Source of the DNA: Mesorhizobium amorphae CCNWGS0123
Lineage (GTDB): Bacteria; Pseudomonadota; Alphaproteobacteria; Rhizobiales; Rhizobiaceae
DNA length: 64,000 nucleotides
Assembly: GCF_001686985.1 (NCBI RefSeq)
Contig: NZ_CP015318.1
Span: 2,788,001-2,852,000 of the forward strand
Direction of reading: 5' to 3'
Under the pieces are notes generated by a model. That model was not told the DNA's origin, did no database searches, and saw only the letters and a list, made by a program, of their open reading frames with translations. The translations under genes were made by a program, and so were the position numbers. Position 1 is the first letter of the stretch, and every line of letters begins with the position of its first letter. This document shows positions 1 through 9,025 of the stretch, in pieces.

Positions 1-28
1 AGCTGAATAGAGTCCGTGGGACGATTTC

Positions 29-1216
29 GTGGGATCCGTTGATGGGCGGGTGAAATCACAACTGCGTGATTCAAAACTCTTGAAAGGGCGCCTCCAAGCG
101 GATAGGGCTGATCTATCCATTCGGGGGTTGCAGCGAATGATGACGACCGAAGCGATTCAAGAGGAAACACCCTCTGATCATTTTTCGATGTTTTCTTCTC
201 AAAGCGCAAAGATCAAATACAGCTTTAACAAGATAAGAGAAGTAAAGTCGTATAGGGTCGGAGAGCTTTTTTCAGCCTATCGAGACATACTTTGGGATGA
301 TGGGCGGCATAAATACAATGTCAGCTCCTTCATCGGCGAAATAGACGAGATCCTCCTTGGGGAACGTTTCAGCGCCTTTGACCAAAGCACCCTGGACAAC
401 CTTATCGGCACCTTGCGCCAGCGCGGCAACAGCAACGCAACCATCAACCGGAAGATGGCTGCCCTTAGCAAACTGTTGCGCAAGGCTCATAAGATGGGAG
501 ATATCCACAGCCTGCCCGAGTTCCGCCGCCAGAAGGAGCGGGCGGGACGGATTCGTTTCCTTGAAAAGGACGAGGAGGCAAGGCTGTTCGCGGCCATCAG
601 AAGCCGCAGCGAGGATGCTTACCGCCTTTCTGTCTTCCTCGTCGACACCGGCTGCCGCCTCGGCGAAGCGCTCGGGCTGATCTGGAACGACATCCAGGAA
701 CACCGCGTCTCGTTCTGGATCACCAAGTCCGGCCGTAGCCGCACCATTCCGATGACGGCTCGTGTCAAGGAGGTGATCAAGCTGCCGGTCACCGAAGGTC
801 GCCGGCCGAAGGGTCCGTTCACCAAGCTCAGCCAGGCGCAGTACCGCGCCATCTGGAACGATGCGAAAGCCGAGGTCGGCCTCGGCGCCGACGAACAGGT
901 GGTGCCCCACATACTGCGCCATACCTGCGCTTCGCGTCTCGTCCAGGGCGGCATCGACATCAGGCGCGTCCAGATGTGGCTCGGCCACCAGACGCTTTCG
1001 ATGACCATGCGCTACGCCCATCTGGCCACCAACGACCTCGATGGCTGCGTCGTCGTGCTGGAAACGCCGCGCAGTGAAGGGACGGCCGGCGGCACGGAGA
1101 ATTCGGCGTTCTCGTCTCCGCTGACCACGCCGACATCGGCAGGGCCCAGGCAAAAGAGTGAAGCGGGCACGGCGAAGGCGGCCAAGGCGGCCGGGAAAAG
1201 TTCCAAGGCCAAATAG
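29..1216 (+). CDS. Tyrosine recombinase / phage-type integrase
   Basis: Site-specific recombinase of the tyrosine (lambda integrase) family, 395 residues. An N-terminal SAM-like core-binding region spans about residues 75-160 and the catalytic domain about 170-335. All catalytic residues are visible: Arg210 (in GCRLGEAL), Lys233, His294 and Arg297 (HILRH), His320 (WLGH) and Tyr329 (MRYAHL). A low-complexity Ala/Lys-rich tail follows. The first possible start is GTG at 29. Because the window begins just upstream, the true start is uncertain, and ATG 134 is an alternative. Codons up to about 330 are clearly AT-richer than the rest, which suggests acquired or recombined DNA. No tRNA or attachment-site repeat is visible nearby. 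The family assignment is firm, but the substrate is unknown. Confidence 0.9.
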   Translation: MGSVDGRVKSQLRDSKLLKGRLQADRADLSIRGLQRMMTTEAIQEETPSDHFSMFSSQSAKIKYSFNKIREVKSYRVGELFSAYRDILWDDGRHKYNVSSFIGEIDEILLGERFSAFDQSTLDNLIGTLRQRGNSNATINRKMAALSKLLRKAHKMGDIHSLPEFRRQKERAGRIRFLEKDEEARLFAAIRSRSEDAYRLSVFLVDTGCRLGEALGLIWNDIQEHRVSFWITKSGRSRTIPMTARVKEVIKLPVTEGRRPKGPFTKLSQAQYRAIWNDAKAEVGLGADEQVVPHILRHTCASRLVQGGIDIRRVQMWLGHQTLSMTMRYAHLATNDLDGCVVVLETPRSEGTAGGTENSAFSSPLTTPTSAGPRQKSEAGTAKAAKAAGKSSKAK

Positions 1217-1247
1217 CTCCGCCAAACTTTCCTATACTGCAATAACG

Positions 1248-1274
1248 ACCCCGAGACCGACTTGGTCTTGGGGT
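1248..1274. terminator. Bidirectional hairpin between convergent genes
   Basis: An 11-bp stem (ACCCCGAGACC paired with GGTCTTGGGGT, one G-U pair) with a 5-nt loop lies between the converging integrase and hydrolase genes. On the plus strand it is followed by TTACTTT, which includes the hydrolase stop codon. It probably ends transcription from both sides. Confidence 0.6.
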
Positions 1275-2180
1275 TTACTTTGCCTGAACCTGCTGTTCGA
1301 CCCGATCCAGGAATGCGGCGATCGCGTCCGGCAGGTCGCCGGTTTCCAGGAAAGGCGCGTGGCCCTGACCATCGACCGTGATCGCCTCCATGCTGGGATG
1401 GCGTTTTCGCATCTCTTCCAGCGTCGCGGCCGATAGCAGCTTCGAGTTGCCGCCGCGTATGGCAAGCAGCGGCACGGCGGCGAGCGCTTCGAACTGCGGC
1501 CAAAGATCGGGTAGCGGCTTGCTGGGGTCGAGGCCGGCCAGCGTGTCGACCAGCCGCGGGTCGAAATCCGGCAGCAGCCCCTGGTCCGTCTCGCGATAGA
1601 GCGCTGACACCATCCGCTCCCAGTCCGCTTCGGTCAGCGCCGGAAAGTCGCCACCATGCGCTCGCCGCTGGGCGTCGATCGCTGCGGCAAATGTCTTCGG
1701 CCTTGGTCCACGCTCGAGATAGGAGCGGATATGGGCAAGGCCTTCGGCCTCAATCACCGGGCCGATGTCGTTGAGCACGATGGCCTTAAACACGGCCGGC
1801 CGAATCGCGCCGAGCACATGAATGATCAGCCCGCCGCGCGACGTGCCAATGAAGGCCGCTTGCTCGATGCCGAGGCCCGCCAGGCCGGCGAGGACGTCAC
1901 CGGCTTCGACACCGACATTATAGCGGCTAATATCGGGGTCGTAGGCGGACTGCCCGCGCCCGCGATAGTCGAAGGCGATGACTTTTCGTGGGTTCTTCTC
2001 CTGCCTCGACAGATGCAGCGCCAGTTCATGAAAGTCGCGCGCATTGCGGGTCAGGCCGGGCAGGCAGACGACCGGCCAGTGGCCCGAATTCGCCTCGCCG
2101 TAGATGCGGGCATGCAGCCTGAGCCCGTCCGGCGCGGTGTAGAAGAAATCGGAAAAACCTTGGTCATCTTGCATATGCAC
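1275..2180 (-). CDS. Alpha/beta hydrolase
   Basis: Alpha/beta-hydrolase fold enzyme, 301 residues. The sequence shows the oxyanion-side motif PGLTRN (about 41-46), FDYRGRGQS (70-78), the nucleophile elbow GTSRGG with Ser114, and a C-terminal catalytic His in GQGHAPFLE (about 274). At the position where close relatives often carry the acid (RGxxSD), this protein reads RGGNSK, so the acidic triad member is not obvious. The substrate cannot be read from the sequence; the family includes esterases, C-C hydrolases and dehalogenase-like enzymes. It is a single gene convergent with the integrase. Confidence 0.85.
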   Translation of the reverse strand: MHMQDDQGFSDFFYTAPDGLRLHARIYGEANSGHWPVVCLPGLTRNARDFHELALHLSRQEKNPRKVIAFDYRGRGQSAYDPDISRYNVGVEAGDVLAGLAGLGIEQAAFIGTSRGGLIIHVLGAIRPAVFKAIVLNDIGPVIEAEGLAHIRSYLERGPRPKTFAAAIDAQRRAHGGDFPALTEADWERMVSALYRETDQGLLPDFDPRLVDTLAGLDPSKPLPDLWPQFEALAAVPLLAIRGGNSKLLSAATLEEMRKRHPSMEAITVDGQGHAPFLETGDLPDAIAAFLDRVEQQVQAK

Positions 2181-2259
2181 TCGATTCCCCGCCGTTGTCG
2201 GATCGTTTCCGACTGCTACAGCCGAGGGCAGGGGGCGGTCAAATGGAGAAGGAAGGGCC

Positions 2260-4305
2260 TCAACTCCGCCCGTTCACCAAATCTCCCACGATGTCGTACC
2301 TCCCTGAAATGCGCATCTTGTAGACCTCGTAATTCTCCATCACGCGCTGCACGTAACTTCTTGTTTCCGTGTAGGGAATCCGCTCGATCCAGTCGACGAC
2401 GGCGTCAACGTCCTTGCCGCGCGGGTCGCCGTACTTCGCCACCCATTGGGCGGCGCGGTTGGGACCGGCATTGTAGCCGGCGAAGGTCAGCACGTAGGAG
2501 CCGTCGAAGCGCTCGAGCTGCTCTCCGAGGAAAGCCGAGCCCAGGGTCGCATTGTAGCCGGCATCGCTGGTCAGCCGGGTCTGCGAAAATGTCAGTCCCG
2601 CCTTCTTCGCCAGTTGCCTGGCGGTGCCCGGCATCAATTGCAGCAGCCCGCGCGCGCCGGCGCTGGAGATGGCGCCGACATTGAACTCGCTTTCCTGGCG
2701 CGCAATCGCATAGGCCAGCGCCTTGCCCGAGCCGGAGATGTTGGCGGTGTCGGGAATGACGCCCAGCGGATGCGACAGCGCCCCGACATCGATGCCGCGC
2801 GCGCCGGCGATCTTGCCGATCTTCAGCGCCATGAAATGGTTGTCCTGCTTTTCCGCCAGCACGGCGAGCAGCGCCAGTTCGCCCGGACTGGTCAGTTGCC
2901 CGGCGAGGTCGCGGTAGAGCGTTTCGGCGTAGCGGTCGTAGCCTGCCTCCTGCAGCCGCTTGATGGCGCTGACGGCCTCTCGGGCCGCGAAGTTCTGTCG
3001 GTCAGCGGCGCTCGGCGAGGGATAGGCGATGTTGAGGCTCCTCAAGCCCACGCGCTCGCCAGCAAGCTGGCCATAGAAGGTGGTGCCGTAAGCGGCGGCG
3101 CGAGAGAAAAAGTCCTTGGCGTTGCCGGGGCCACCGACCTCTGCCGCGCGGCCGAGCCAGTAATAGGCGCGCGACAGCGACATCGGCCCCTGCGCCAGGT
3201 TGGCAATGCGCGCGAAATGCGTGGCGGCGGTGGCGGGATCGTTGAGGCCGCGCAGCGCGTACCAGCCGGCATGGAACTCGGCCTCGGCGGCGTTGGCGGC
3301 ACTTTCGGCGGCATGCGCGGCGACAATTCTGTAGGCGGTCTTCATGTCGCCCTGGTCGACCAGCTCGCGCGCCAGCACCCGGCGCTCCACCCACCAGGCG
3401 TCTGGATCGACCAGCGCCTCGCGGTCGCTCGGCGCCTTCATCACCACGGCCGCCGCATCGGCAAACTTCTGCTGCTTGCGCAGATATTCGGCCTGCGCAA
3501 AGAAATAGCCGGCCGAACGCTGCGCGGCGGGCACCGCATTCAGCAGCTTGGCCGCATTCTTGTCGCCCTTGGACACGGCCGCCCAAGCATCGGCTAGCGG
3601 CTGGGCGCCGGCGAGGCCGGCGATGCGCAACGCCGAGCTGACCCTGTCGGCATAGAACATGCGCTCCATGCGGAAGCGATGGTCGGCGGCCGGGATCAGC
3701 GCGCCGAACTCCTTGGTGACCGCAGTCTCGTCCTTGGCCTCGAGCTTTTCCGTGCGCCAGAATGGCGACAGCACCGAACGCGCTGCCTTGGCATTGCCCA
3801 GCGCGACATAGGAGCGGGCAAGGATAATCACGCCTTCCGGTGTCAGCGGCTGGCTGCCGTCGAAGGCCTTCACCGCGGTCTGCGGCGAGGGGTTCTCGCG
3901 ATAGAGCGCGCGCTCGCTGTTCTTGCGCAGCGCGATCGTGCCCGGCCAGTTCGGCAGCATCTTGGCGGCGTCGGCGATGTCGCCGCTCGGCACCTGGTCG
4001 CCGCCATAGAGCGCGATCGCCCAGGCCAGTATATGGCGGTCGAGCGAATCGGCCGGCAGTGCCTCGCGCACCTGGCGCGCGCCGCCAATGTCGTTGGCCG
4101 CCAGCCTGTCGAGGCCGCTCTTCAGCAGGGCGATGCTGGGCGAGGGGCGCGCATCCTGTCGGCCCGGATCCGACTGGCTCTGCAAGTCGGGCATCGGGAT
4201 CGCCGACGTCAGTTGCACATCGACGCTACCGCCGATCGCCATGCCCGGGATCAGCGCGAGCGTGGCGCCCAGAAGCGCGAAACGATGAGGCCGCCGGGTC
4301 GGCAT
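2260..4305 (-). CDS. slt: Soluble lytic murein transglycosylase
   Basis: Periplasmic enzyme that cleaves peptidoglycan glycan strands to 1,6-anhydro-muropeptides, 681 residues from the chosen start. An N-terminal signal peptide (about residues 1-22) is followed by a long helical superhelical region with TPR-like character. The C-terminal SLT catalytic domain contains ARQESEFN with the catalytic Glu at about 538, GLLQLMPGTA, and the AGYNAGP motif. A longer frame extends to 4446, but ATG 4305 has a good AAGGA ribosome site about 7 nt upstream and places the signal peptide at the N-terminus. It is divergent from dapA; slt-dapA-smpB is a common rhizobial gene order. Confidence 0.93.
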   Translation of the reverse strand: MPTRRPHRFALLGATLALIPGMAIGGSVDVQLTSAIPMPDLQSQSDPGRQDARPSPSIALLKSGLDRLAANDIGGARQVREALPADSLDRHILAWAIALYGGDQVPSGDIADAAKMLPNWPGTIALRKNSERALYRENPSPQTAVKAFDGSQPLTPEGVIILARSYVALGNAKAARSVLSPFWRTEKLEAKDETAVTKEFGALIPAADHRFRMERMFYADRVSSALRIAGLAGAQPLADAWAAVSKGDKNAAKLLNAVPAAQRSAGYFFAQAEYLRKQQKFADAAAVVMKAPSDREALVDPDAWWVERRVLARELVDQGDMKTAYRIVAAHAAESAANAAEAEFHAGWYALRGLNDPATAATHFARIANLAQGPMSLSRAYYWLGRAAEVGGPGNAKDFFSRAAAYGTTFYGQLAGERVGLRSLNIAYPSPSAADRQNFAAREAVSAIKRLQEAGYDRYAETLYRDLAGQLTSPGELALLAVLAEKQDNHFMALKIGKIAGARGIDVGALSHPLGVIPDTANISGSGKALAYAIARQESEFNVGAISSAGARGLLQLMPGTARQLAKKAGLTFSQTRLTSDAGYNATLGSAFLGEQLERFDGSYVLTFAGYNAGPNRAAQWVAKYGDPRGKDVDAVVDWIERIPYTETRSYVQRVMENYEVYKMRISGRYDIVGDLVNGRS

Positions 4306-4518
4306 TATCTTGTCCTTACGCACTACCAGCAAGGCTGAGACGCCTCGAAGCCTAGACTTAGGTCGTGAAGAGCACGTGAATGAAAGGTTGTCGAGGTCGT
4401 TCGAATTGCGCCCGCTGGCACCATGGCAATGCTTGCCGCGCAACAATGTCGAGACTATGGTGCGCGGCTTCGCTTTCGGCTAGAAGGCGCGCACTATAGA
4501 CCGACCGACAAAACACCA

Positions 4519-4567
4519 ATGCATGTCGCCCAAAAGTGGATACCGGTTTTGGGACCGCGACATGCAT
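4519..4567. repeat. Palindromic intergenic repeat upstream of dapA
   Basis: A 49-bp imperfect palindrome. The outer arms are ATGCATGTCGC and GCGACATGCAT, and the inner arms are CCCAAAA and TTTTGGG. It lies in the slt-dapA divergent intergenic region and ends about 32 bp before the dapA start. It matches my recollection of a widespread palindromic repeat in rhizobial intergenic regions; the family name was not verified. Confidence 0.7.
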
Positions 4568-4598
4568 AAACCAACGAAGTCCCAAGGAGTTGGACGAC

Positions 4599-5480
4599 AT
4601 GCTGAGAGGCTCGCTGACCGCGCTCGTGACACCGTTCGAAAAGAGCGGGCGTTTCGACGAGAAAGCCTTTCGCGCGTTCGTCGAATGGCAGCTCGCCGAA
4701 GGCACAACTGGGCTGGTGCCCGTCGGCACCACCGGCGAGTCGCCGACGCTGTCGCATGACGAGCATCGCCAGGTCGTCAAAGTGTGCATCGAGGTCGCCA
4801 ACGGGCGCGTTCCGGTCGTCGCCGGTGCCGGCTCCAACAACACCGAAGAGGCCGTCGGGCTGGTGCAATATGCCGAGAAGGCGGGCGCCGATGCGGCTCT
4901 CGTCGTCACGCCCTATTACAACAAGCCGACGCAGCGCGGTCTCTATGCGCATTTCGCCGCCGTCGCCAAGGCGACCAGCCTGCCGATTATCATCTACAAC
5001 ATCCCGCCGCGCTCGGTGATCGACATGAGCCCGGAGACGATGGGCCAGTTGGCACACGACTTCAAGAACATCGTCGGCGTCAAGGATGCCACCGGCAAGG
5101 TCGAGCGCGTTTCCGAGCAGCGCGCCACCTGCGGCAAGGATTTCATCCAGCTTTCCGGCGAGGACGCCTCCGCACTCGGCTTCAACGCCCATGGCGGCGT
5201 CGGCTGCATCTCGGTGACGTCGAATGTCGCGCCGAGGTTGTGCGCCGAATTCCAGGAAGCCACCCTTTCCGGCGATAGCGCCAGGGCGCTCGACCTGCAG
5301 GACCGTTTGCTGCCACTGCACAAGGCGATCTTCATCGAGCCTGGCCTGTGCGGCGCCAAGTACGCGCTGTCGAAGCTGGGCAAGGTCGAAAACGTCGTGC
5401 GCTCTCCGCTGGTGACGATCGAGGCTTCGACCGCCGAGAAGATCGATCAGGCCATGAAGCACGCCGGCTTGATAAATTAG
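4599..5480 (+). CDS. dapA: 4-hydroxy-tetrahydrodipicolinate synthase
   Basis: Condenses pyruvate with aspartate semialdehyde in the diaminopimelate/lysine pathway, feeding both lysine and peptidoglycan synthesis. It has 293 residues, the usual length. The TIM-barrel markers are present: GTTGE(S)PTL near residues 45-52, Tyr in IIYNIPPRS (about 133), and the Schiff-base Lys in GVKDATG (about 162). The frame opens earlier, but ATG 4599 has AAGGAG 9 nt upstream and matches family length. smpB follows after a 25-bp gap, so the two are probably cotranscribed. Confidence 0.97.
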   Translation: MLRGSLTALVTPFEKSGRFDEKAFRAFVEWQLAEGTTGLVPVGTTGESPTLSHDEHRQVVKVCIEVANGRVPVVAGAGSNNTEEAVGLVQYAEKAGADAALVVTPYYNKPTQRGLYAHFAAVAKATSLPIIIYNIPPRSVIDMSPETMGQLAHDFKNIVGVKDATGKVERVSEQRATCGKDFIQLSGEDASALGFNAHGGVGCISVTSNVAPRLCAEFQEATLSGDSARALDLQDRLLPLHKAIFIEPGLCGAKYALSKLGKVENVVRSPLVTIEASTAEKIDQAMKHAGLIN

Positions 5481-5505
5481 GGATGAGGCGCCACCTCTCC
5501 ACATC

Positions 5506-5985
5506 ATGAATCAAGTCAGAAAAGCCGATCCCAACAACAAGACCGTTGCGGAAAACCGCAAGGCGCGGTTTTCCTATGAGGTGCTCGACACGATCGAGGC
5601 CGGCCTGGTGCTGACCGGCACCGAGGTCAAGTCGCTGCGCCAGGGCCAGGCCAACATCCAGGACAGCTACGCCTCGGTCGAGGGCGGCGAGATCTGGCTG
5701 ATCAACTCCTATCTGCCGGAGTATCTGCAGGCCAACCGCTTCAACCACGAGCCGCGCCGGCGCCGCAAGCTGTTGCTCAACAAGCGCGAGATGGCGAAGC
5801 TGTCGCAGAGCGTCGACCGCGAAGGCATGACGCTGGTGCCGCTGAAGATCTATTTCAACGACCAGGGCCGCGCCAAGCTCTTGCTCGCCGTCGGCCGCGG
5901 CAAGAAGCTGCACGACAAGCGCGAGACCGAAAAGCAGCGCGACTGGTCGCGCGAGAAGGGCCGGCTGCTGAAGGAACGTGGGTGA
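5506..5985 (+). CDS. smpB: SsrA-binding protein SmpB
   Basis: Binds tmRNA and delivers it to stalled ribosomes for trans-translation. At 159 residues it has the normal length. The sequence shows the start of the OB-fold ([19 protein letters not shown]), the conserved [10 protein letters not shown] motif near residues 38-47, and the basic C-terminal tail ([14 protein letters not shown]) that enters the ribosomal mRNA channel. It lies 25 bp downstream of dapA. Confidence 0.97.
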   Translation: MNQVRKADPNNKTVAENRKARFSYEVLDTIEAGLVLTGTEVKSLRQGQANIQDSYASVEGGEIWLINSYLPEYLQANRFNHEPRRRRKLLLNKREMAKLSQSVDREGMTLVPLKIYFNDQGRAKLLLAVGRGKKLHDKRETEKQRDWSREKGRLLKERG

Positions 5986-6009
5986 GAAACATCAGGCGAT
6001 AGCCTGAAA

Positions 6010-6031
6010 AAAGCCCCAAGCGTTTGGCTTT
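6010..6031 (+). terminator. Weak hairpin after smpB
   Basis: The bases AAAGCC(CC)AA and TTTGGCTTT form an imperfect hairpin in the 91-bp gap after smpB. There is no strong T-run, so a terminator role is tentative. Confidence 0.3.
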
Positions 6032-6076
6032 CAAGTTTCGAACAGCGGAGCCAGAGAAGCGCAACAGGGGATAGTC

Positions 6077-6799
6077 TTGAAGAACCGGATCATCCTCTGG
6101 GGCGCGGCTGGCTTGGTCCTTGCGGGTCTCGTCGCAGCGGGTGGGTTTCTCTACTTCCGCACCTTCTCGCCGGACCGCGACAGATATCCGGTCAGGGGCA
6201 TCGACGTTTCCCATCATCAGCACCAGATCGATTGGCGGCGCGTAGCCGCCGACGATGTCGCCTTTGCCGTCATCAAGGCGACCGAAGGCGGTGATCATGT
6301 CGACGATGCCTTCGCCGCTAATTTGCGCGAGGCCCGCGCCGCCGGGCTCGCGGTCGGCGCCTATCACTTCTTCACCTTCTGTCGGCCGGGCGCCGACCAG
6401 GCGAAGAACTTCATCTCGGTGGTGCCGCGTGACGGGCCGCTGCTGCCGCCGGTTGTGGATATCGAATTCGGAGGCAATTGCCCGAAACGGCCGTCGCCCG
6501 AACAGTTGAACGCCGAACTCCAGGCTTTCCTCGGTCCGGTGGAAGCAGCCTTCGGTAAGCCGGCGATCATCTATCTGATCGACGAGGCGGCGGATGCCTA
6601 TTCCGGACAGATCGCCAGCCGCCGGCGCTGGGTCCGTTCACTGGCGCTGTGGCCGGGCCATGACGACTGGATTTACTGGCAATACCACAACAGGGGTCGC
6701 GTCGATGGCATCAGCGGCGATGTCGACCTGAACGTCCTGCAGGGCGGGCAGGAAAAGCTGGCCGAACTCTTCTCTGCAGAAACGCTGCGATCTCCTTGA
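6077..6799 (+). CDS. GH25 family lysozyme
   Basis: Predicted muramidase of glycoside hydrolase family 25, 240 residues. An N-terminal membrane anchor or uncleaved signal (about residues 5-26) is followed by the GH25 barrel. Visible motifs are RGIDVSHHQ (about 40-48), IKATEGG, AYHFF, and the catalytic acidic pair in PPVVDIEFGG. The start is TTG 6077, preceded by an AGGGG-like ribosome site; no better ATG gives the membrane segment. It probably acts on peptidoglycan on the periplasmic face. Its nearness to slt and dapA is consistent with cell-wall work, though not proof of a shared role. Confidence 0.88.
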   Translation: MKNRIILWGAAGLVLAGLVAAGGFLYFRTFSPDRDRYPVRGIDVSHHQHQIDWRRVAADDVAFAVIKATEGGDHVDDAFAANLREARAAGLAVGAYHFFTFCRPGADQAKNFISVVPRDGPLLPPVVDIEFGGNCPKRPSPEQLNAELQAFLGPVEAAFGKPAIIYLIDEAADAYSGQIASRRRWVRSLALWPGHDDWIYWQYHNRGRVDGISGDVDLNVLQGGQEKLAELFSAETLRSP

Positions 6800-6854
6800 A
6801 CAGATTCAGGAACATTGCTGCCGTCAGAACACCTGTGCTGTAGGAATGCTGCGC

Positions 6855-7217
6855 TCACGCCGCCGCTTGTGACCTCTGCGGATCAATCGTCACATTCGCG
6901 TCACCCCAGGCTTTGAGCGCTGTGACTACCGGCTCCAGGCTCTTGCCGCGCTGGGTCAGGCTGTATTCCACCTTCGGCGGCACCTCGGCATAGACCTTGC
7001 GGGCAATCAGCCCATCCGCCTCCATCTCGCGAAGCTGGTTGGTCAGCATGCGCTGCGTGCAATTCGGGATACGCCGGCGGATCTCGTTGAAGCGCAGTGT
7101 GCTTTCCAACAGATGGTAAAGCACGACGCCTTTCCATTTTCCGTCGATATAGCGGAGCGTGCCCTCGACGGTGCAGCCGGGGCTGCAATCGAATCGCTCA
7201 TGGCGAATGCGCGGCAT
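6855..7217 (-). CDS. HxlR-family transcriptional regulator
   Basis: Winged-helix regulator of the HxlR/MarR-like group, 120 residues. Family features seen are the early Cys (DCSPGC), DGKWKGVVLYHLL, LRFNEIRRRIPNCTQRMLTNQLREMEADGLI and the wing with YSLTQRGKSL. The frame opens upstream, but ATG 7217 has AAGGAT at a good distance. HxlR proteins usually control a divergent redox gene, and here the neighbour is the enzyme at 7330, 112 bp away. The two Cys near the N-terminus may sense electrophiles or oxidants, which is an inference from studied relatives. Confidence 0.9.
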   Translation of the reverse strand: MPRIRHERFDCSPGCTVEGTLRYIDGKWKGVVLYHLLESTLRFNEIRRRIPNCTQRMLTNQLREMEADGLIARKVYAEVPPKVEYSLTQRGKSLEPVVTALKAWGDANVTIDPQRSQAAA

Positions 7218-7248
7218 GACGGTATCCTTTTCGACACTATGTGCTTTA

Positions 7249-7277
7249 TATGTGCATTCTTGCACTTTGCGCACATA
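7249..7277. promoter_or_regulatory. Candidate HxlR operator
   Basis: An inverted repeat TATGTGC ... GCACATA with a 15-nt centre lies in the divergent 112-bp region between the HxlR gene and the oxidoreductase. A further half-site (ATGTGC at 7239-7244) lies beside it. Position and symmetry suggest regulator binding. Confidence 0.5.
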
Positions 7278-7329
7278 ATCCGCATCTCTGCTCCAGACAA
7301 CGCTCAACAGCAATCGCGGAGAAACCAGA

Positions 7330-8346
7330 ATGCGCGCCGTCGGCTATAAGATACCAGCCCCCATCACTGATGAGGCGTCCCTCGTCGATATCGACCTGCC
7401 GAAGCCGGAGCCGAAAGGCCGCCAACTGCTGGTCGAGGTGAAGGCGATCTCGGTCAATCCGGTCGACACCAAGATCCGCAAAAGCGCCAAACCCGAAGTC
7501 GGAAGCTGGCGCGTGCTTGGTTGGGACGCTGCCGGTCGGGTCGTCGCCACGGGGCCAGACGCCGGCCTGTTCAAGCCCGAAGACGACGTCTTTTATTCGG
7601 GTGCGCTCGCGCCGCAAGGCACCAATGCCGAGTTCCATCTCGTCGATGAGCGCCTTGTCGGCCGCAAACCGGGTTCGCTCAGCTATGCGCAGGCTGCGGC
7701 GCTGCCATTGACCGCGATCACCGCCTGGGAGGCGCTCTTCGACCGCCTCGATGTCAAGAAACCTGTCACCGGTGCCGCGAACGCCATCTTGATCATTGGC
7801 GGCGCCGGCGGCGTCGGCTCGATCACGGTGCAGCTTGCGCGCCAACTGACCGATCTGACGGTGATCGCTACCGCATCGCGGCCCGAGACGCGCGACTGGG
7901 TGCTCGGGCTTGGTGCTCATTATGTCATCGACCATTCGAGGCCACTCGCCGCTCAAGTCGCGCCCCTCGAGATCGGCGCGCCGGCCATTGTGTTCTCGAC
8001 GACCAATACCGACAAGCATTTGGCCGACATCGCCGAATTGATCGCACCGCAGGGCCGTTTCGGGTTGATCGACGACCCCCAGACGCTCGACATCAATCCG
8101 TTCAAGCGCAAGAGCGTTTCGGTCCATTGGGAACTGATGTTCACCCGCTCGCTATACGAGACGCAGGACATGGCCGCGCAGGGCGAGCATCTCAACGAAC
8201 TGGCACGGCTTGTCGACGACGGTACTATCCGCACCACGCTGGGTGAGACATTCGGCACTATCAATGCCGCCAATTTGAAGCGCGCCCATGCGCTGATCGA
8301 GACCGGCAAGGCCAAAGGCAAGATCGTGCTGGAGGGGTTCTTATAG
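7330..8346 (+). CDS. Zinc-type alcohol dehydrogenase-like / quinone reductase family protein
   Basis: Medium-chain dehydrogenase/reductase, 338 residues. The GroES-like N-terminal domain carries VKAISVNPVDTKIR, and the Rossmann domain has the NADPH loop IIGGAGGVGSI near residues 155-165. It lacks the structural zinc Cys cluster, so it fits the NADPH:quinone reductase or enone reductase branch better than true alcohol dehydrogenases. It is divergent from an HxlR regulator, a common pairing in which the regulator represses the reductase until a quinone or aldehyde appears. The exact substrate is not readable. Confidence 0.88.
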   Translation: MRAVGYKIPAPITDEASLVDIDLPKPEPKGRQLLVEVKAISVNPVDTKIRKSAKPEVGSWRVLGWDAAGRVVATGPDAGLFKPEDDVFYSGALAPQGTNAEFHLVDERLVGRKPGSLSYAQAAALPLTAITAWEALFDRLDVKKPVTGAANAILIIGGAGGVGSITVQLARQLTDLTVIATASRPETRDWVLGLGAHYVIDHSRPLAAQVAPLEIGAPAIVFSTTNTDKHLADIAELIAPQGRFGLIDDPQTLDINPFKRKSVSVHWELMFTRSLYETQDMAAQGEHLNELARLVDDGTIRTTLGETFGTINAANLKRAHALIETGKAKGKIVLEGFL

Positions 8347-8353
8347 GCCGGCG

Positions 8354-9025
8354 TTAGCTCCGCAGGAATTCCGCGATCTCGCTGAAAACCTTGACGAACA
8401 TCGCTTCGGTCAAAACACCGGTGTTGGTGTTGTAGCGCGAGCAGTGATAGCTGGAAAACAGCGTGATGCCGCCGGCTTGTAGCTGTCCGCCATGTTTGAA
8501 CGGATAGGTGGCGACGCGCTGTCCTAGTGCCCGCACCGTCGACTGATGCGCGATCGAGCCCAGCGCCAGCACGGCGCGCAGGTTTGGGAAGCGCGCGATG
8601 GTCGGCACCAGGAATGTCCGGCAGGTGGCGATCTCCGCACCCACCGGCTTGTTTTCCGGCGGCACGCAGCGCACCGCATTGGTGATCGCGGTGCCGACGA
8701 GTTGCAGCCCGTCATCCGGCCGCGCCTTGAACTCGCCGCGTGCAAGACCGTGCGCGATCAGCGTCGAATAGAGCAGGTCGCCGGCATAGTCGCCGGTGAA
8801 GGGGCGCCCCGTCCGGTTCGCGCCGCGCAGGCCGGGCGCCAGGCCGACGATCAAAAGCCTGACGGCATCCTCGCCTTCGGGCGGCAGAAAGGTCGGCACC
8901 GGCGCGTTGAACCAGGACGGTTCGCGTTGCCGCCAGTCGGCGATGAAATCATGCAGCCGCGGGCAGAGCGGGCAGTCGCGGCCGGGTTCGGGGGAGGTAG
9001 CGGCGACCAAGGCCGCCGCCGTCAA
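8354..9025 (-). CDS. Uracil-DNA glycosylase, family 5 (UdgB-like)
   Basis: Base-excision repair enzyme removing uracil and other deaminated bases, 223 residues. Motif A reads GLAPGLRGANRTGRPFTGD (about 72-90), the hallmark of family 5, which lacks the catalytic Asp or Asn of families 1 and 4. The C-terminal loop is SYHCSRYNTNTGVLT. Cysteines at DCPLC, VRC and ATC are placed to hold the 4Fe-4S cluster of families 4 and 5. In most family 5 enzymes I recall, the C-terminal motif contains HPS; here it is HCS. The gene overlaps the upstream NYN gene by 4 bp, so translation is probably coupled. Confidence 0.9.
   Translation of the reverse strand: MTAAALVAATSPEPGRDCPLCPRLHDFIADWRQREPSWFNAPVPTFLPPEGEDAVRLLIVGLAPGLRGANRTGRPFTGDYAGDLLYSTLIAHGLARGEFKARPDDGLQLVGTAITNAVRCVPPENKPVGAEIATCRTFLVPTIARFPNLRAVLALGSIAHQSTVRALGQRVATYPFKHGGQLQAGGITLFSSYHCSRYNTNTGVLTEAMFVKVFSEIAEFLRS

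Noticed and set aside
1..1300. Attachment site or tRNA next to the integrase
   Set aside because: No tRNA cloverleaf or direct repeat could be found in the visible flanks. The left flank is only 28 bases long.
2446..3597. Plus-strand open frame of 383 codons
   Set aside because: It lies opposite the lytic transglycosylase gene, has Arg/Gly/Ala-rich composition typical of antisense frames in high-GC DNA, and shows no motif or ribosome site.
5986..6076. Second small RNA or riboswitch after smpB
   Set aside because: Only a weak hairpin is visible, with no conserved riboswitch-like pairing and no clear promoter.
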